From contig MHBL01000401.1 in NCBI GenBank assembly GCA_001803235.1, positions 1 through 33,486 of the forward strand: a DNA stretch of 33,486 bases, in the 5' to 3' direction. This DNA comes from Lentisphaerae bacterium RIFOXYA12_64_32. Lineage in GTDB: Bacteria; Verrucomicrobiota; Lentisphaeria; Oligosphaerales; YB12-FULL-65-16. The stretch's first letter is position 1. Each line of letters starts with the position of its first letter. Both the position numbers and the translations under genes were made by a program. Below, one piece after another: positions 16,825 to 24,849 of this stretch. The notes under the pieces are model-generated. The model was given only the letters and a program-made list of their open reading frames with translations, ran no database searches and was not told where the DNA came from.

Positions 16825-19800
16825 TCATCCTGCCTCGAACATTCCTTTCGCCTGTTCGGTGAACCGCGCGTGCTTGTCGCTGGACAGGTTGCGCCAGTGC
16901 ATGAGGTACTGGCGGAGTTTCTCAAGGAACGGCTTGTTGGTACTGGTCCAGTTCGTGTCCTGGCCGGAGAGGCGCGTGATGGTGAAGTGGACGCGGTAGC
17001 TGCCGACGACCTCGTCGTAACAGGCGAGGAACTCGATGCGCTGCGTCACGCCGAGGTCGAACGGTGCCAGGGCCAGGATGTAGGAGACGCGGTAGCGGTC
17101 GCGGCCGGTCGCGTCGCGGTCGTGACACCTGTCCTCGGGCGTGGCGATCAGTTCGCCGACGGACGCCTCGGTGAAACGCGCGAAGTACTCCGCCAAGTAG
17201 GCCAGAACGCCGGTGACCAGCCCGGGCTGGTAGATGAACGGGAAGACGATCTGCATGCGGTTGCCGTCATTGGGCGGCAACGACCACTTGCGCTTGCCGG
17301 ACGGCACAGCGGTGCGGGTGGCAACCATGGCCGGGTAAAGCGTCGAGAGCAGCACCACGGCGATGGTGAACAGGATCACGTACACCACACCCAGCGACGA
17401 GAAGTTCAGGTTGATGCCGCGCACCAGGTGGAACTTGGTCAGCGTGATTGTGAGGACTTGGCCGATGAGGTAGCCGCCGACCGAGCCAATGACGCTGTAC
17501 ACGAACGCCTCGGCGAGGAAAAACAGCCCGATGTGCGTCGGGTTCAGGCCGATCGCGTTGTACACCGCAATCTCGCTCTTACGCTCGTAGACGGCGCCCA
17601 ACATGGTGTTCAAAATGATGGTGCCGGCAATCAGGATCGGAATGATCAGCCGGGTCAGGCCGCCGATCGAGGTCTTGTACCCGGACCCGATGTAGTAGGT
17701 CCCGGCCGGGTTCAGACGCTTGCCGCCTTCGGTCAGCGAAAACGGGGCACGACTGCCGACATAGAACTTGGCGGCCGTCGCGGTGAGCAACCGGTCGATG
17801 GCCGGCCAGACCGGCGCGTCGTCGCGCAAGCGCACCGAAATGCTGAACGGCTGCGCGTCCAGCTCGCGCGCGGTCTCGACGGGCAGGACCAGCAGCGCCG
17901 ACATCTCGGCGTAGAACACGCCGCTCTCTTCGGCCGTCGGGTCCAGCTTCACGCTGGCGTCTTCCTCCGAGCCACCCCAGCCGGAGCGCTGGATATCCTT
18001 GATCGGTAGGATCGGGCGATTGCTGAGGTCGCGCATCATGCGGAACTCGTCGTCATCCAGAATCCCGACCAACGTGAACGAGTGCCCCATGAACCCGAGC
18101 CGGGTCTTGCCGACGTCATCGCGGTTCAAGCCCAGCGCCTGGGCGGTCCCGGCCGGGACCAGCGCCTCGTGCGCGTCGTCCGCCGAAAAAAAACGCCCCC
18201 CCGACAGGACCGGCATGCGCGACACAAAACCGTTGTCAGCCACGGACAACCCCAGAACCGCGTCGAGCTGCCCCGTCGTGCCCCGCGAGGTGACAACCGG
18301 GAACGGATACGACATGGTCCCATAGGACTTCGGCGGCGGCAGCAGCCAGCGCCGCACCACCACCTGCTCCGCGTCGCCGGCGAACAGGGTCCGCATGACG
18401 TGCAGCGTCGCCTCGTCCATACGCAGGCTACCCGGCCATTGGAAGAAAATGCCCGTATACTTTGCATCATCGCTGACAGAGATGACGGTGGGGCTCATTT
18501 TCTTCGAAATACTCGAGAACGCCAGCATGGTGAAGGTGACCAGCACGATGGTGGCGGTGGTCAGTGTCGTGCGGACGCGGCGGCGCTTCATGTTGTTGAC
18601 GCCGATCAGCATCGCTTTCTGGCCGACCGTCGAGTAACCGACGTCGGCGGTGTCCATACCGCTGTACGTCATGAACAGGAGCTGCATTTCGCCCTCGAAC
18701 CGGGCGTGCAGGATCTGGATGACAAACAGGCCGAGGGTACCCATGACGAAGGCGATGAAGATCGCCTCCGGCACCTTGGCGATGCGGAACGCCGGGTGAA
18801 TCTGGCGAAACACCAGGAAGGTGACCACGAACAGGATCGCGAACGCGGCCAGTTGCACCTCGAGCCGCACAAACCGGAACAGCAGTTTCTGGATGAAGAA
18901 GCAGAACGGCAACAGCAGCGCCATGTAGAACACGATCGCCTTCAGCATGTCGTTGGTGATCGCCGAAATGCCGCCGTATGCCTTGACCTCGTTGCCGAGG
19001 AAGACGTAGAACGACTTGAGGAACGCCAGGTGATCTTGCTGCGCGCGCGCCGCCTCCATGGTGCCGCGCGCCGTGTCCGCCTGACCCATGAATTGGTTCA
19101 CCAGCTCATTCGAGACGCCGCGCATGTTCTTGAGCCGGTAGCGGTTGAGTTCGCCCAGGTCATAGGCCGCGGTGACGAACAGGTTCGAGTCGGCTTCGTC
19201 GGCCGACTTGAACCCGCGCCCCTCGGGGAACTCCACCTCAGCCCGCAACGCCAGCCGCTTGTCGTCCGTCAGCACCTTGACGGCGGAGTTCTCCGCGATG
19301 TAGAACGCGCCGGGACCGCTGGAGTACGGCGGCATCTTCTTCTCGGACAACACGGTCGAGAGCCCGGCCATCCCGTACCGGCGCGGGGCTGAGTTCTGGG
19401 CCGCGTCCAGAAGCAAGTACCGCGTACTGGTGATGCCATAGAAGGCCACACGCGAGGAGTCCTCGCGACTCGGCACCGGGAACTCGCGGCAGGGGAAGAG
19501 GGCGAACGTCCAGGTTTCCGTACCGGCCGTGACATTCGACGGCACCTTGCGGTGCACATCGCCCGCGTCGATCGAGTGCAGGACCTGGCGAAAGTCCGCG
19601 TCCATCTGGTAGGCGGCCGAATACAGGGCCCCATCCGGCGGCAGGCAGTACAGCGTGGCGGTAGCGCGCACATCGGTCAACTGGAAGAAGCGGTGCACCA
19701 CCTCGCCATCGACGACCGGCGGCGAAAACGAATTGAGCCGGGCCAGCACGGTAGCGGAGTCCGCCACAGGCAGTTCCGGGATGAGCGAGGCGGCCATTTC

Positions 19801-21825
19801 GTCGAACTTGAACGTCCGCACGCGAATGGACCACTGCCCCCGGTCCGTGGCCGGTGCCGGCAGTTCCGACGAGGTGGTGATCGCCTCTTCCGCCAGCAGG
19901 TTGCGCAAAAACGGGATCACAAAACCGAACGTCGGCGCCAGCACGGCATTGTCCAACCGCGCCAGGGTGTCCGCGGGCGAGAACACCGGGCCGCAGTCGG
20001 CAAACGCCGTCTTGAGACTTACCGCCGGGACCTTGGCAATGTGGAAGTAGCCGATGGCCGACAACGGGTTGGGGAAGTAGTAGGCCTGTGGGAGCCCGCC
20101 GAAATTCGTCATCGTATCCAGGAACGGATTCGGCACGGCACCGGCCGTGGCCTGCGCAATCCGCACACTGTGCACGCCCAGCCGCGTGCTCCAGGCGTTG
20201 CGCGTCTCGGACTGAATCGAGCAGAACCCGAACTGGTCACTGTTCCAGGTCAGGTCGAGACACACGACCAGCTTCACGTTCCGGCCGCCGAGCACCTCGC
20301 GCACGGCGCTGTTGGCGCTGTCCATCGCCAAGTCCTGCTCGTTGAGCTGGCGCCACTGCCGGAACTGACCGAGAATGTCGTTCATGTAGGCCCGAAGAAT
20401 GTCCAACTCCGCAGGCGAGAGGTCACTGAGCTTGGTCCGCACCCCAACCTTGTTGAACAACGTCAGAACGTTGACATGCTGTGCCAGTTGCCCGCGCAAC
20501 TCGGCCGCCTTCGCCTCCTGTGCGTCAGCGGCCAGGTCGCTGTGCCGCAACTCGACGAGTTCGGACTTGAGCTGGTTGACGTCGCGTTTGGCCAGAGTGA
20601 CCACCGCGTTCTTGAGCTTGATCGGCTTGCCGGTCGAGTGGTTCTCCAATTGGCGCAACTCGATCAACCGCTGCTCGGCGTCCGGGGCGGGCGGGTTCAG
20701 CACAATCTTCTCGTAGGCCTGCAGAATGACATCATCGTAACGGATGTCCTCAGCCAGCATGTTGCGGATCGCCGCCACCTGTTCGCCCGGCGCGAGCAGG
20801 TGCCAGCTCAGCAGGCGCTCGCCGAGGAACCCCTGCGTGTGCGCGTTGACCGCCACCAGCAGGACGGAACGCGCCGGCGGCCGGGCCCGGAACTCGTCCA
20901 GAAGCGCAAGAAGCAGGTGCAGGTTGGCGGCGGCCGCCCCGCCCTGCGCCAGTTCCGGGACGATCCCGTCAGTGTCCAGCGGCGCGACGAACACCACAAC
21001 ATCCTTCTGCAGGTCCGGGGCTGCACCGGGGATGAACACCCACAGGTCGCGCAGTGCGGTGTTCTGCCACCGGGACGGTGTGGCCGCGATCCGGCCCTGA
21101 CAGACCCCGTTGGCGGCCGCGAGCCGTGCCTTCAGGCGCAGTCCGGCGTCACGCTCCAGGTAGAACTTGGGGAACGACACCTCCGTGTCGTGCAACTTGC
21201 GGAGCACGTCGCCGTGGCAGAATTCCTCGGGGGCGAGGAAGATGAAGCCCCGGAACCCGAACCCCAGGAAGCGCAGCCAGGCGTCGCCACTGTCGAAGTC
21301 CAGGACGGCCATCGCGCCACGCAGGCTCGTGCCGTTCAACGCGGCCAGGTCGGACGGCATGCCTCTGCCCAAGTACACGACCGCGCCGGCCCAAGTCGGT
21401 TCCGGCAGGTTCCCCGGTCGGACCAGCGACGGGTGCACGGTCCGCAAGTCGAACCCCGGTTCGTCAGGCAGAATCAAAGTGGTCGTCCCCGGTTGGAACC
21501 CGGGCGCGGTGAACCGGATGTTGCCGGCTGCAAACTCCGAGGCGGCAAACCGCTTCTCGACACGCGCCTCGACCTCGAGATTACCCGGGCTGCCCGGGAA
21601 CCGCACCTCCGCGCCTGCGAAAAACGTGCGGAGTTCGCCGGCCAAGTCTCGGGACGGCGGAGTGTCGGGGGGCGGGGGACGGGTGTCGGGGGAGGTTACC
21701 TGCGAAGTCCGCACCGGCGCGGCGGCTGGCGCGGTCTCCTGCGCTTGGACACCGGCAATGCCCAAAACGCACAGCCACCCGATGGCCAGAACCCAGACGT
21801 AGATTTGGCGTCGTGCTTCGCTCAC
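16825..21825 (-). CDS. FtsX-type ABC permease fused to a degenerate M28 peptidase domain
   Basis: GTG start at 21825, overlapping the stop of the PqqD-like gene (GTGA); 1666 residues. A signal-like helix (about 1-28) and a Pro-rich linker (PDTRPPPPDTPP) precede a protease-associated-like segment (about 135-195) and an M28 aminopeptidase-like fold (about 270-345: VVVFVAPLDTDG, then SVLLVAVNAHTQGFLGE). The M28 metal ligands appear lost: HxD reads PLD, the Asp of GAxD is missing, and the EE pair is replaced by HT. Membrane segments follow at about 955-1055, then an FtsX/MacB-like unit (MKRRRVRTTLTTATIV, near 1077) with a soluble loop, three C-terminal FtsX helices (about 1387-1500; GAVYERKSEIAVYNAIG) and a soluble tail of about 165 residues. 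It should pair with the ABC ATPase two genes upstream. Inference: a mechanotransmission or export machine whose outer domain binds rather than cuts a peptide. Confidence 0.85.
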   Translation of the reverse strand: MSEARRQIYVWVLAIGWLCVLGIAGVQAQETAPAAAPVRTSQVTSPDTRPPPPDTPPSRDLAGELRTFFAGAEVRFPGSPGNLEVEARVEKRFAASEFAAGNIRFTAPGFQPGTTTLILPDEPGFDLRTVHPSLVRPGNLPEPTWAGAVVYLGRGMPSDLAALNGTSLRGAMAVLDFDSGDAWLRFLGFGFRGFIFLAPEEFCHGDVLRKLHDTEVSFPKFYLERDAGLRLKARLAAANGVCQGRIAATPSRWQNTALRDLWVFIPGAAPDLQKDVVVFVAPLDTDGIVPELAQGGAAAANLHLLLALLDEFRARPPARSVLLVAVNAHTQGFLGERLLSWHLLAPGEQVAAIRNMLAEDIRYDDVILQAYEKIVLNPPAPDAEQRLIELRQLENHSTGKPIKLKNAVVTLAKRDVNQLKSELVELRHSDLAADAQEAKAAELRGQLAQHVNVLTLFNKVGVRTKLSDLSPAELDILRAYMNDILGQFRQWRQLNEQDLAMDSANSAVREVLGGRNVKLVVCLDLTWNSDQFGFCSIQSETRNAWSTRLGVHSVRIAQATAGAVPNPFLDTMTNFGGLPQAYYFPNPLSAIGYFHIAKVPAVSLKTAFADCGPVFSPADTLARLDNAVLAPTFGFVIPFLRNLLAEEAITTSSELPAPATDRGQWSIRVRTFKFDEMAASLIPELPVADSATVLARLNSFSPPVVDGEVVHRFFQLTDVRATATLYCLPPDGALYSAAYQMDADFRQVLHSIDAGDVHRKVPSNVTAGTETWTFALFPCREFPVPSREDSSRVAFYGITSTRYLLLDAAQNSAPRRYGMAGLSTVLSEKKMPPYSSGPGAFYIAENSAVKVLTDDKRLALRAEVEFPEGRGFKSADEADSNLFVTAAYDLGELNRYRLKNMRGVSNELVNQFMGQADTARGTMEAARAQQDHLAFLKSFYVFLGNEVKAYGGISAITNDMLKAIVFYMALLLPFCFFIQKLLFRFVRLEVQLAAFAILFVVTFLVFRQIHPAFRIAKVPEAIFIAFVMGTLGLFVIQILHARFEGEMQLLFMTYSGMDTADVGYSTVGQKAMLIGVNNMKRRRVRTTLTTATIVLVTFTMLAFSSISKKMSPTVISVSDDAKYTGIFFQWPGSLRMDEATLHVMRTLFAGDAEQVVVRRWLLPPPKSYGTMSYPFPVVTSRGTTGQLDAVLGLSVADNGFVSRMPVLSGGRFFSADDAHEALVPAGTAQALGLNRDDVGKTRLGFMGHSFTLVGILDDDEFRMMRDLSNRPILPIKDIQRSGWGGSEEDASVKLDPTAEESGVFYAEMSALLVLPVETARELDAQPFSISVRLRDDAPVWPAIDRLLTATAAKFYVGSRAPFSLTEGGKRLNPAGTYYIGSGYKTSIGGLTRLIIPILIAGTIILNTMLGAVYERKSEIAVYNAIGLNPTHIGLFFLAEAFVYSVIGSVGGYLIGQVLTITLTKFHLVRGINLNFSSLGVVYVILFTIAVVLLSTLYPAMVATRTAVPSGKRKWSLPPNDGNRMQIVFPFIYQPGLVTGVLAYLAEYFARFTEASVGELIATPEDRCHDRDATGRDRYRVSYILALAPFDLGVTQRIEFLACYDEVVGSYRVHFTITRLSGQDTNWTSTNKPFLEKLRQYLMHWRNLSSDKHARFTEQAKGMFEAG
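21662..21695. repeat. GTGTCGG-type repeat inside a coding sequence
   Basis: Two GTGTCGG-type units separated by a G-rich stretch translate in-frame (minus strand) as SPDTRPPPPDTPP, directly after the signal peptide of the peptidase-FtsX protein. The motif is akin to the GTGTCGGGTGTCGA repeats found in intergenic positions (8664-8684 and 30386-30400, complement). Confidence 0.55.
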
Positions 21826-22190
21826 TTGATCGCGATCGAGATGAGGTGCCGCTGCACCAGGGATTTGAGGAACTCGACCACCGACAACTCCGCTTCCCGC
21901 CGGTTCACCTTGAACCGGGTCGTGAACGCATTCACGATCTCCAGCACGTCACGGGCACCGTCGATCTGCCCGACCACAAACGTGCCCAACTCGTCCAGTT
22001 CCACGCGCCGCACCTGCACCGGCGGCTGAAATCGTGCCATGAACCCCTTGTGGTCGCGACGGGTCGTCGCCTCCAGCACCCAATTCCCCTCCATCGTCCG
22101 GTCGACCGTCACGCTCGGGTTCAACATAGGCACCCCGGCCAGCGAACTGCGCCGGTCAATCGGCTTGGCTGGAGACGTGCCGGCTGTCAT
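21822..22190 (-). CDS. PqqD-like (RRE-fold) protein
   Basis: The ATG at 22190 (122 residues) is preferred over the GTG at 22196: it forms an ATGA overlap with the ATPase stop. From about residue 22 to 118 the protein reads as a PqqD-family domain: a beta-rich first half (GNWVLEATTRRDHKGFMARF), then VELDELGTFVVGQIDGARDV, then the helical half (VNAFTTRF, VVEFLKSLVQRHLI). PqqD proteins, the prototype of RiPP recognition elements, bind a peptide and present it to a modifying enzyme. No PqqA-like precursor or PqqE-like enzyme lies in this operon, although a radical SAM/SPASM fusion occurs 4 kb away. The gene sits between the ATPase and permease of one transporter with 4-base overlaps on both sides, so it is very likely made in step with them. 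Its partner peptide is unknown. Confidence 0.82.
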   Translation of the reverse strand: MTAGTSPAKPIDRRSSLAGVPMLNPSVTVDRTMEGNWVLEATTRRDHKGFMARFQPPVQVRRVELDELGTFVVGQIDGARDVLEIVNAFTTRFKVNRREAELSVVEFLKSLVQRHLISIAIK

Positions 22191-22978
22191 GCGCACCCCG
22201 CGTGCGGTGGTGCTCCGGCCGGGGCCGGCGCCGTCTCGCCGACGCCGCCGATGCGGATGTTCAGGTTCTTGCGCTCCTCGAGCCGCAGCACCTTCCCGTC
22301 GCGAACCCAGAGGATCCGGTCCGACACGTCGAGCATCTTCATGTCGTGCGTCGCGGAGATCACCGTCACGCCGCGCTCAGCCTTCAGGCGGCACAGCAGT
22401 TCGATGATCTCCTCGCCGGTGTGCACGTCGAGGTTCGCCGTCGGTTCGTCCGCCAAGATGATGACCGGGTCATTGGCAATGGCGCGCGCAATGGCCACGC
22501 GCTGCTGCTGCCCCCCCGACATCTCGTAGGGCCGGTGGAAAATGCGGTCCCCCAGCCCGACCATCTTGAGAATCCCGACGCCTTTCTCCAGCGCGTCGTC
22601 CGCCGACAACCCCGCAAAGACCATGGGCAACGTGATGTTCTCCAGCGCCGTGAGCACCGGCAGAATGTTGTAGCTCTGGAAGATGTACCCGATCTTGTGG
22701 CAACGCATCCAGGCCAGCTCGTACGAGTCGAGCTGCGCCACGTCGATCTCGTCAATGAAGACCATCCCCTCGGTCGGCGAGTCCAGCCCGCCAATCATGT
22801 TGAACAGCGTCGACTTGCCCGATCCGGACGGCCCCATGATGGAGAGATACTCGCCGCGGTAGACGTCCAGGGAGATGCCATCGAGGGCGCGGGTGACGCT
22901 GTCGCCCTGGCCGTAGTGCCGCTTCACGCCAATGGCGCGAATGACGATGTCACGGTATGTGTCGCGGGCCGTCTCCAT
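22187..22978 (-). CDS. MacB/LolD-type ABC transporter ATP-binding protein
   Basis: 263 residues from the ATG at 22978. Every ABC ATPase motif is present: Walker A GPSGSGKST (49-57), Q-loop Gln101, signature MSGGQQQR (153-160), Walker B VIILADE (172-178) and H-loop His211. The sequence style (GEYLSIMGPSGSGKST, YIFQSYNILPVLTALEN) is that of the MacB/LolD/FtsE group, which works with FtsX-type permeases to move lipoproteins, peptides or drugs away from the inner membrane, or to drive periplasmic events. The permease is two genes downstream. The C-terminal ~25 residues are an Ala/Pro/Gly-rich tail. This is the first gene of the operon; upstream lies a 599-base gap with a dispersed repeat, and no promoter could be assigned. 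Confidence 0.95.
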   Translation of the reverse strand: METARDTYRDIVIRAIGVKRHYGQGDSVTRALDGISLDVYRGEYLSIMGPSGSGKSTLFNMIGGLDSPTEGMVFIDEIDVAQLDSYELAWMRCHKIGYIFQSYNILPVLTALENITLPMVFAGLSADDALEKGVGILKMVGLGDRIFHRPYEMSGGQQQRVAIARAIANDPVIILADEPTANLDVHTGEEIIELLCRLKAERGVTVISATHDMKMLDVSDRILWVRDGKVLRLEERKNLNIRIGGVGETAPAPAGAPPHAGCA

Positions 22979-23577
22979 TCGGCGATCCCCAGCAGCTCAC
23001 TCCTCGTTCACCTCTCCTGTTCCTCGGGCAAGGTCCATACAGTAACCGGACACGGCCTCAGAGTCAAAACTCCCAATCCTTCGAATGGTGGTGCGTCAGT
23101 AAAGGGTGGAGTATAGACCCCTGCCACCTTGTGTGGCAGGTGAACGTGTTCTCTTGGCTACTACGCCGCACCGTGTCCCCTCTCTTCCCCCGTGCCTGCT
23201 GGGGTACACTCTGCTGAAAAACTACGCCGTTCGCCTTGTCCTGGAAAGCGAACTCACCGTCCTGGACCTGATCAAGGTCCTGCGCACCGCCGAGGTCGAG
23301 CAGGAACAGTGACGCCCGGCAAATGGGCCGACCGTTCCGGGACATGGAAACAGAGACCGGATGACCGCGATCACACTTGGGTGTCCTGGCTCGCGGGGGT
23401 GCCGCCACGCCACGGAAGGCAAGCCGTCGCGACGACGGCGCTCCTGGGAGCGCGCCAAGGCCCCGCGCCACATCGAGACTGGTGTACTACGCCGGACCGC
23501 GCAGACCGGGCGGAAGTTGCAGGCCATCGTAGACGTTGGGCCAGGCCGATCCCCGATCCTTTGGCAGCAAGGTCCGG
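22979..23577. other. Gene-poor region with dispersed repeat
   Basis: The gap separates the ABC ATPase start from the stop of the SUMF1-fold gene, both on the minus strand. It contains the repeat at 23094-23210. A short plus-strand stretch ending near 23312 (NYAVRLVLESELTVLDLIKV...) has protein-like composition, but no start or homologue could be recognised. The remainder shows only Arg/Pro-rich shadow frames. It may hold decayed mobile or coding DNA. Confidence 0.5.
23094..23210. repeat. Dispersed repeat, copy B
   Basis: This stretch matches the reverse complement of 5960-6080 in ordered blocks: AAAGGGTGGAG, AGACCCCTGCCA, CTTGTGTGGCAGGTGAACG, CTTCCCCCGT. CCTGCCAC and GTGGCAGG form an 8-bp stem around CTTGT. 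It begins beside GTGCGTCAGT, which resembles the GTAATGCGTCAGT start of the shorter copy at 24548. Confidence 0.75.
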
Positions 23578-24462
23578 CTATGGGAAAGGCGTCAACACAC
23601 AACGGAAGCCGCCGCTGGCGCTGGAGAAGCCAGGGGCCATGGCATAGCGGAACGACGACAGCAGAAACCCGGATCCGGTCAAGCCCCAGGACCCGCCACG
23701 CAACAACCGCGCCCCGGTGCTACCGTCATAAAAATCCTCGCACCATTCCCAGACGTTGCCGCTCATATCGTACAGCTCGTACGCGTTCGGTTTGAACCTA
23801 CCCACCGGCGCGGTCCGGGGAACGCCATCCTTGTAGCCGGCGATGACGGATTTCCCCCAGACGCTGTCCTGCAGGTTCTCCTCGCCCAGGAAATTCCCGG
23901 CCCCTGGTGGCGGAGGCCACTGCTCACCCCAAGGGTAGACGTCTTTGATGCCGGCGTTCCGTTCCTTGGGAGTGCTGCCTGTCTCGCCCGAGAGCCCCAC
24001 CGCCGTGCTCCACTCCAGGTCGGTCGGCAGCCGGTACTTCTGGTCAGCCCGAAGCCGGCCAGCCGCACGCTCCTTCTCCGTCAACCACTGGCAGAAGGCT
24101 TGGGCGTCGTACCAGCTCACGTTCACCGCCGGATGGGTCGGGCCCTGCTCAAAATCCGGCTTGGGCCATTTCACGCCGGTCTCGCTCGCGAACGGCTCGT
24201 AGTCCTGCACCCGCGTCTCGTACCTGCAGAACAGCACCTCCGAGCCGGGCGCGCGCATAAACTCCATGCCGAGGGAGCTGGTCCACGCCGCGGCCCGCGT
24301 CGGGACCTGGTCCACGGCAGCCCAGGCTTCGGCGTCCGACTCGTTCACGGTGCCGGACGTGTCCGTCGGCTCGGGCGCTTTGTCCTTTCGCGAACAGCCC
24401 AGGCTCCCCAGCAGAAGACAACCGACAGCCACCAAGGTGGCGACGAACAACGCAAATCGCAT
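23578..24462 (-). CDS. SUMF1-fold lipoprotein lacking formylglycine-enzyme cysteines
   Basis: 294 residues from the ATG at 24462, with a strong site (AAGGAGGA) upstream. A lipoprotein-type signal ends LLLGSLGC (Cys23). The rest is a formylglycine-generating-enzyme/sulfatase-modifying-factor (SUMF1) fold: GMEFMRAPGSEVLF, then HPAVNVSWYDAQAFCQWLT, YRLPTDLEWSTA, AYELYDMSGNVWEWCED, RLLRGGSWG and GGFRCV. In true formylglycine enzymes two Cys follow the GGS[WFY] motif; here that stretch reads GLTGSGFLLSSFRYA, with no Cys. The protein is therefore probably not a sulfatase activator but one of the many SUMF1-fold proteins of other or unknown role, perhaps binding or modifying envelope components. It appears monocistronic, divergent from dapF. 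Confidence 0.9.
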   Translation of the reverse strand: MRFALFVATLVAVGCLLLGSLGCSRKDKAPEPTDTSGTVNESDAEAWAAVDQVPTRAAAWTSSLGMEFMRAPGSEVLFCRYETRVQDYEPFASETGVKWPKPDFEQGPTHPAVNVSWYDAQAFCQWLTEKERAAGRLRADQKYRLPTDLEWSTAVGLSGETGSTPKERNAGIKDVYPWGEQWPPPPGAGNFLGEENLQDSVWGKSVIAGYKDGVPRTAPVGRFKPNAYELYDMSGNVWEWCEDFYDGSTGARLLRGGSWGLTGSGFLLSSFRYAMAPGFSSASGGFRCVLTPFP

Positions 24463-24547
24463 GGCGGCACTTCCTCCTTATTTGGAGTCTTAACACAAAC
24501 ATAGCCGAGTTGGCCACCGGACGCAACGCCACCAACAGCCAGAAAAG

Positions 24548-24660
24548 TAATGCGTCAGTCACGGGTGGAGATAAGGTCGAAGTTTGACCTGGGCTGACGC
24601 CTAACGTGGTCGGAGCGGCTCGCTCCGACACCCGCGGGAGCGAGCCGCTCCCGCCACGTT
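24548..24660. repeat. Palindromic element with 27-bp hairpin
   Basis: It begins GTAATGCGTCAG (24548-24559) and has GCTGACGCCTAAC at about 24592-24604, an imperfect inverted end. It is followed by a long hairpin: 24603-24629 pairs with 24634-24660 with about four mismatches and a 4-base loop (AACGTGG ... CCACGTT at the base; GGAGCGGCTCGCTCC-type arms). The element is shared in part with 181-239 and 30067-30232. Confidence 0.8.
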
Positions 24661-24665
24661 GGCCA

Positions 24666-24722
24666 TCTACCGCCCAACCGTCCACCCGCGACTCCCATGT
24701 TACTCGCGTGTCACTCTGCGCC
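24666..24722. repeat. Dispersed direct repeat, copy 2
   Basis: It is nearly identical to positions 1-57 in the same orientation, with about three mismatches. It lies 128 bases upstream of the dapF start, next to the hairpin ending at 24660. Confidence 0.8.
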
Positions 24723-24849
24723 GTTTGCCTGTCTGATCCGCGCGGACTACGTTTCGCTGCGGTGGCAAGGACTCCCCTCCCGCGATCGGCACGGTGAGGC
24801 CATGCCCTACCCGAACACAGGCACCCCCCGAAATCAGGGAACAGCCGCT

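Larger units (their letters stand above)
24463..24849. other. Divergent intergenic region before dapF
   Basis: It separates the starts of the SUMF1-fold gene and dapF and must carry both promoters, but none can be placed with confidence. It contains the GTAATGCGTCAG-type repeat and long hairpin at 24548-24660 and the second copy of the direct repeat at 24666-24722. The dapF frame is open through part of it (from 24697) without protein-like sequence. Confidence 0.6.

Noticed and set aside
19552..22029. Plus-strand open frame of 825 codons
   Set aside because: It is antisense to the peptidase-FtsX and PqqD-like genes, with no family motif and shadow-like composition.
23222..23602. Minus-strand frame of 126 codons upstream of the ABC operon
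   Set aside because: The composition is Arg/Ser/Pro-rich and it overlaps the repeat and the end of the SUMF1-fold gene; no motif is recognisable.
24607..24660. Long hairpin as a rho-independent terminator
   Set aside because: The stem is strong, but no T-run follows on either strand, and the position between two divergent starts does not suit a terminator.
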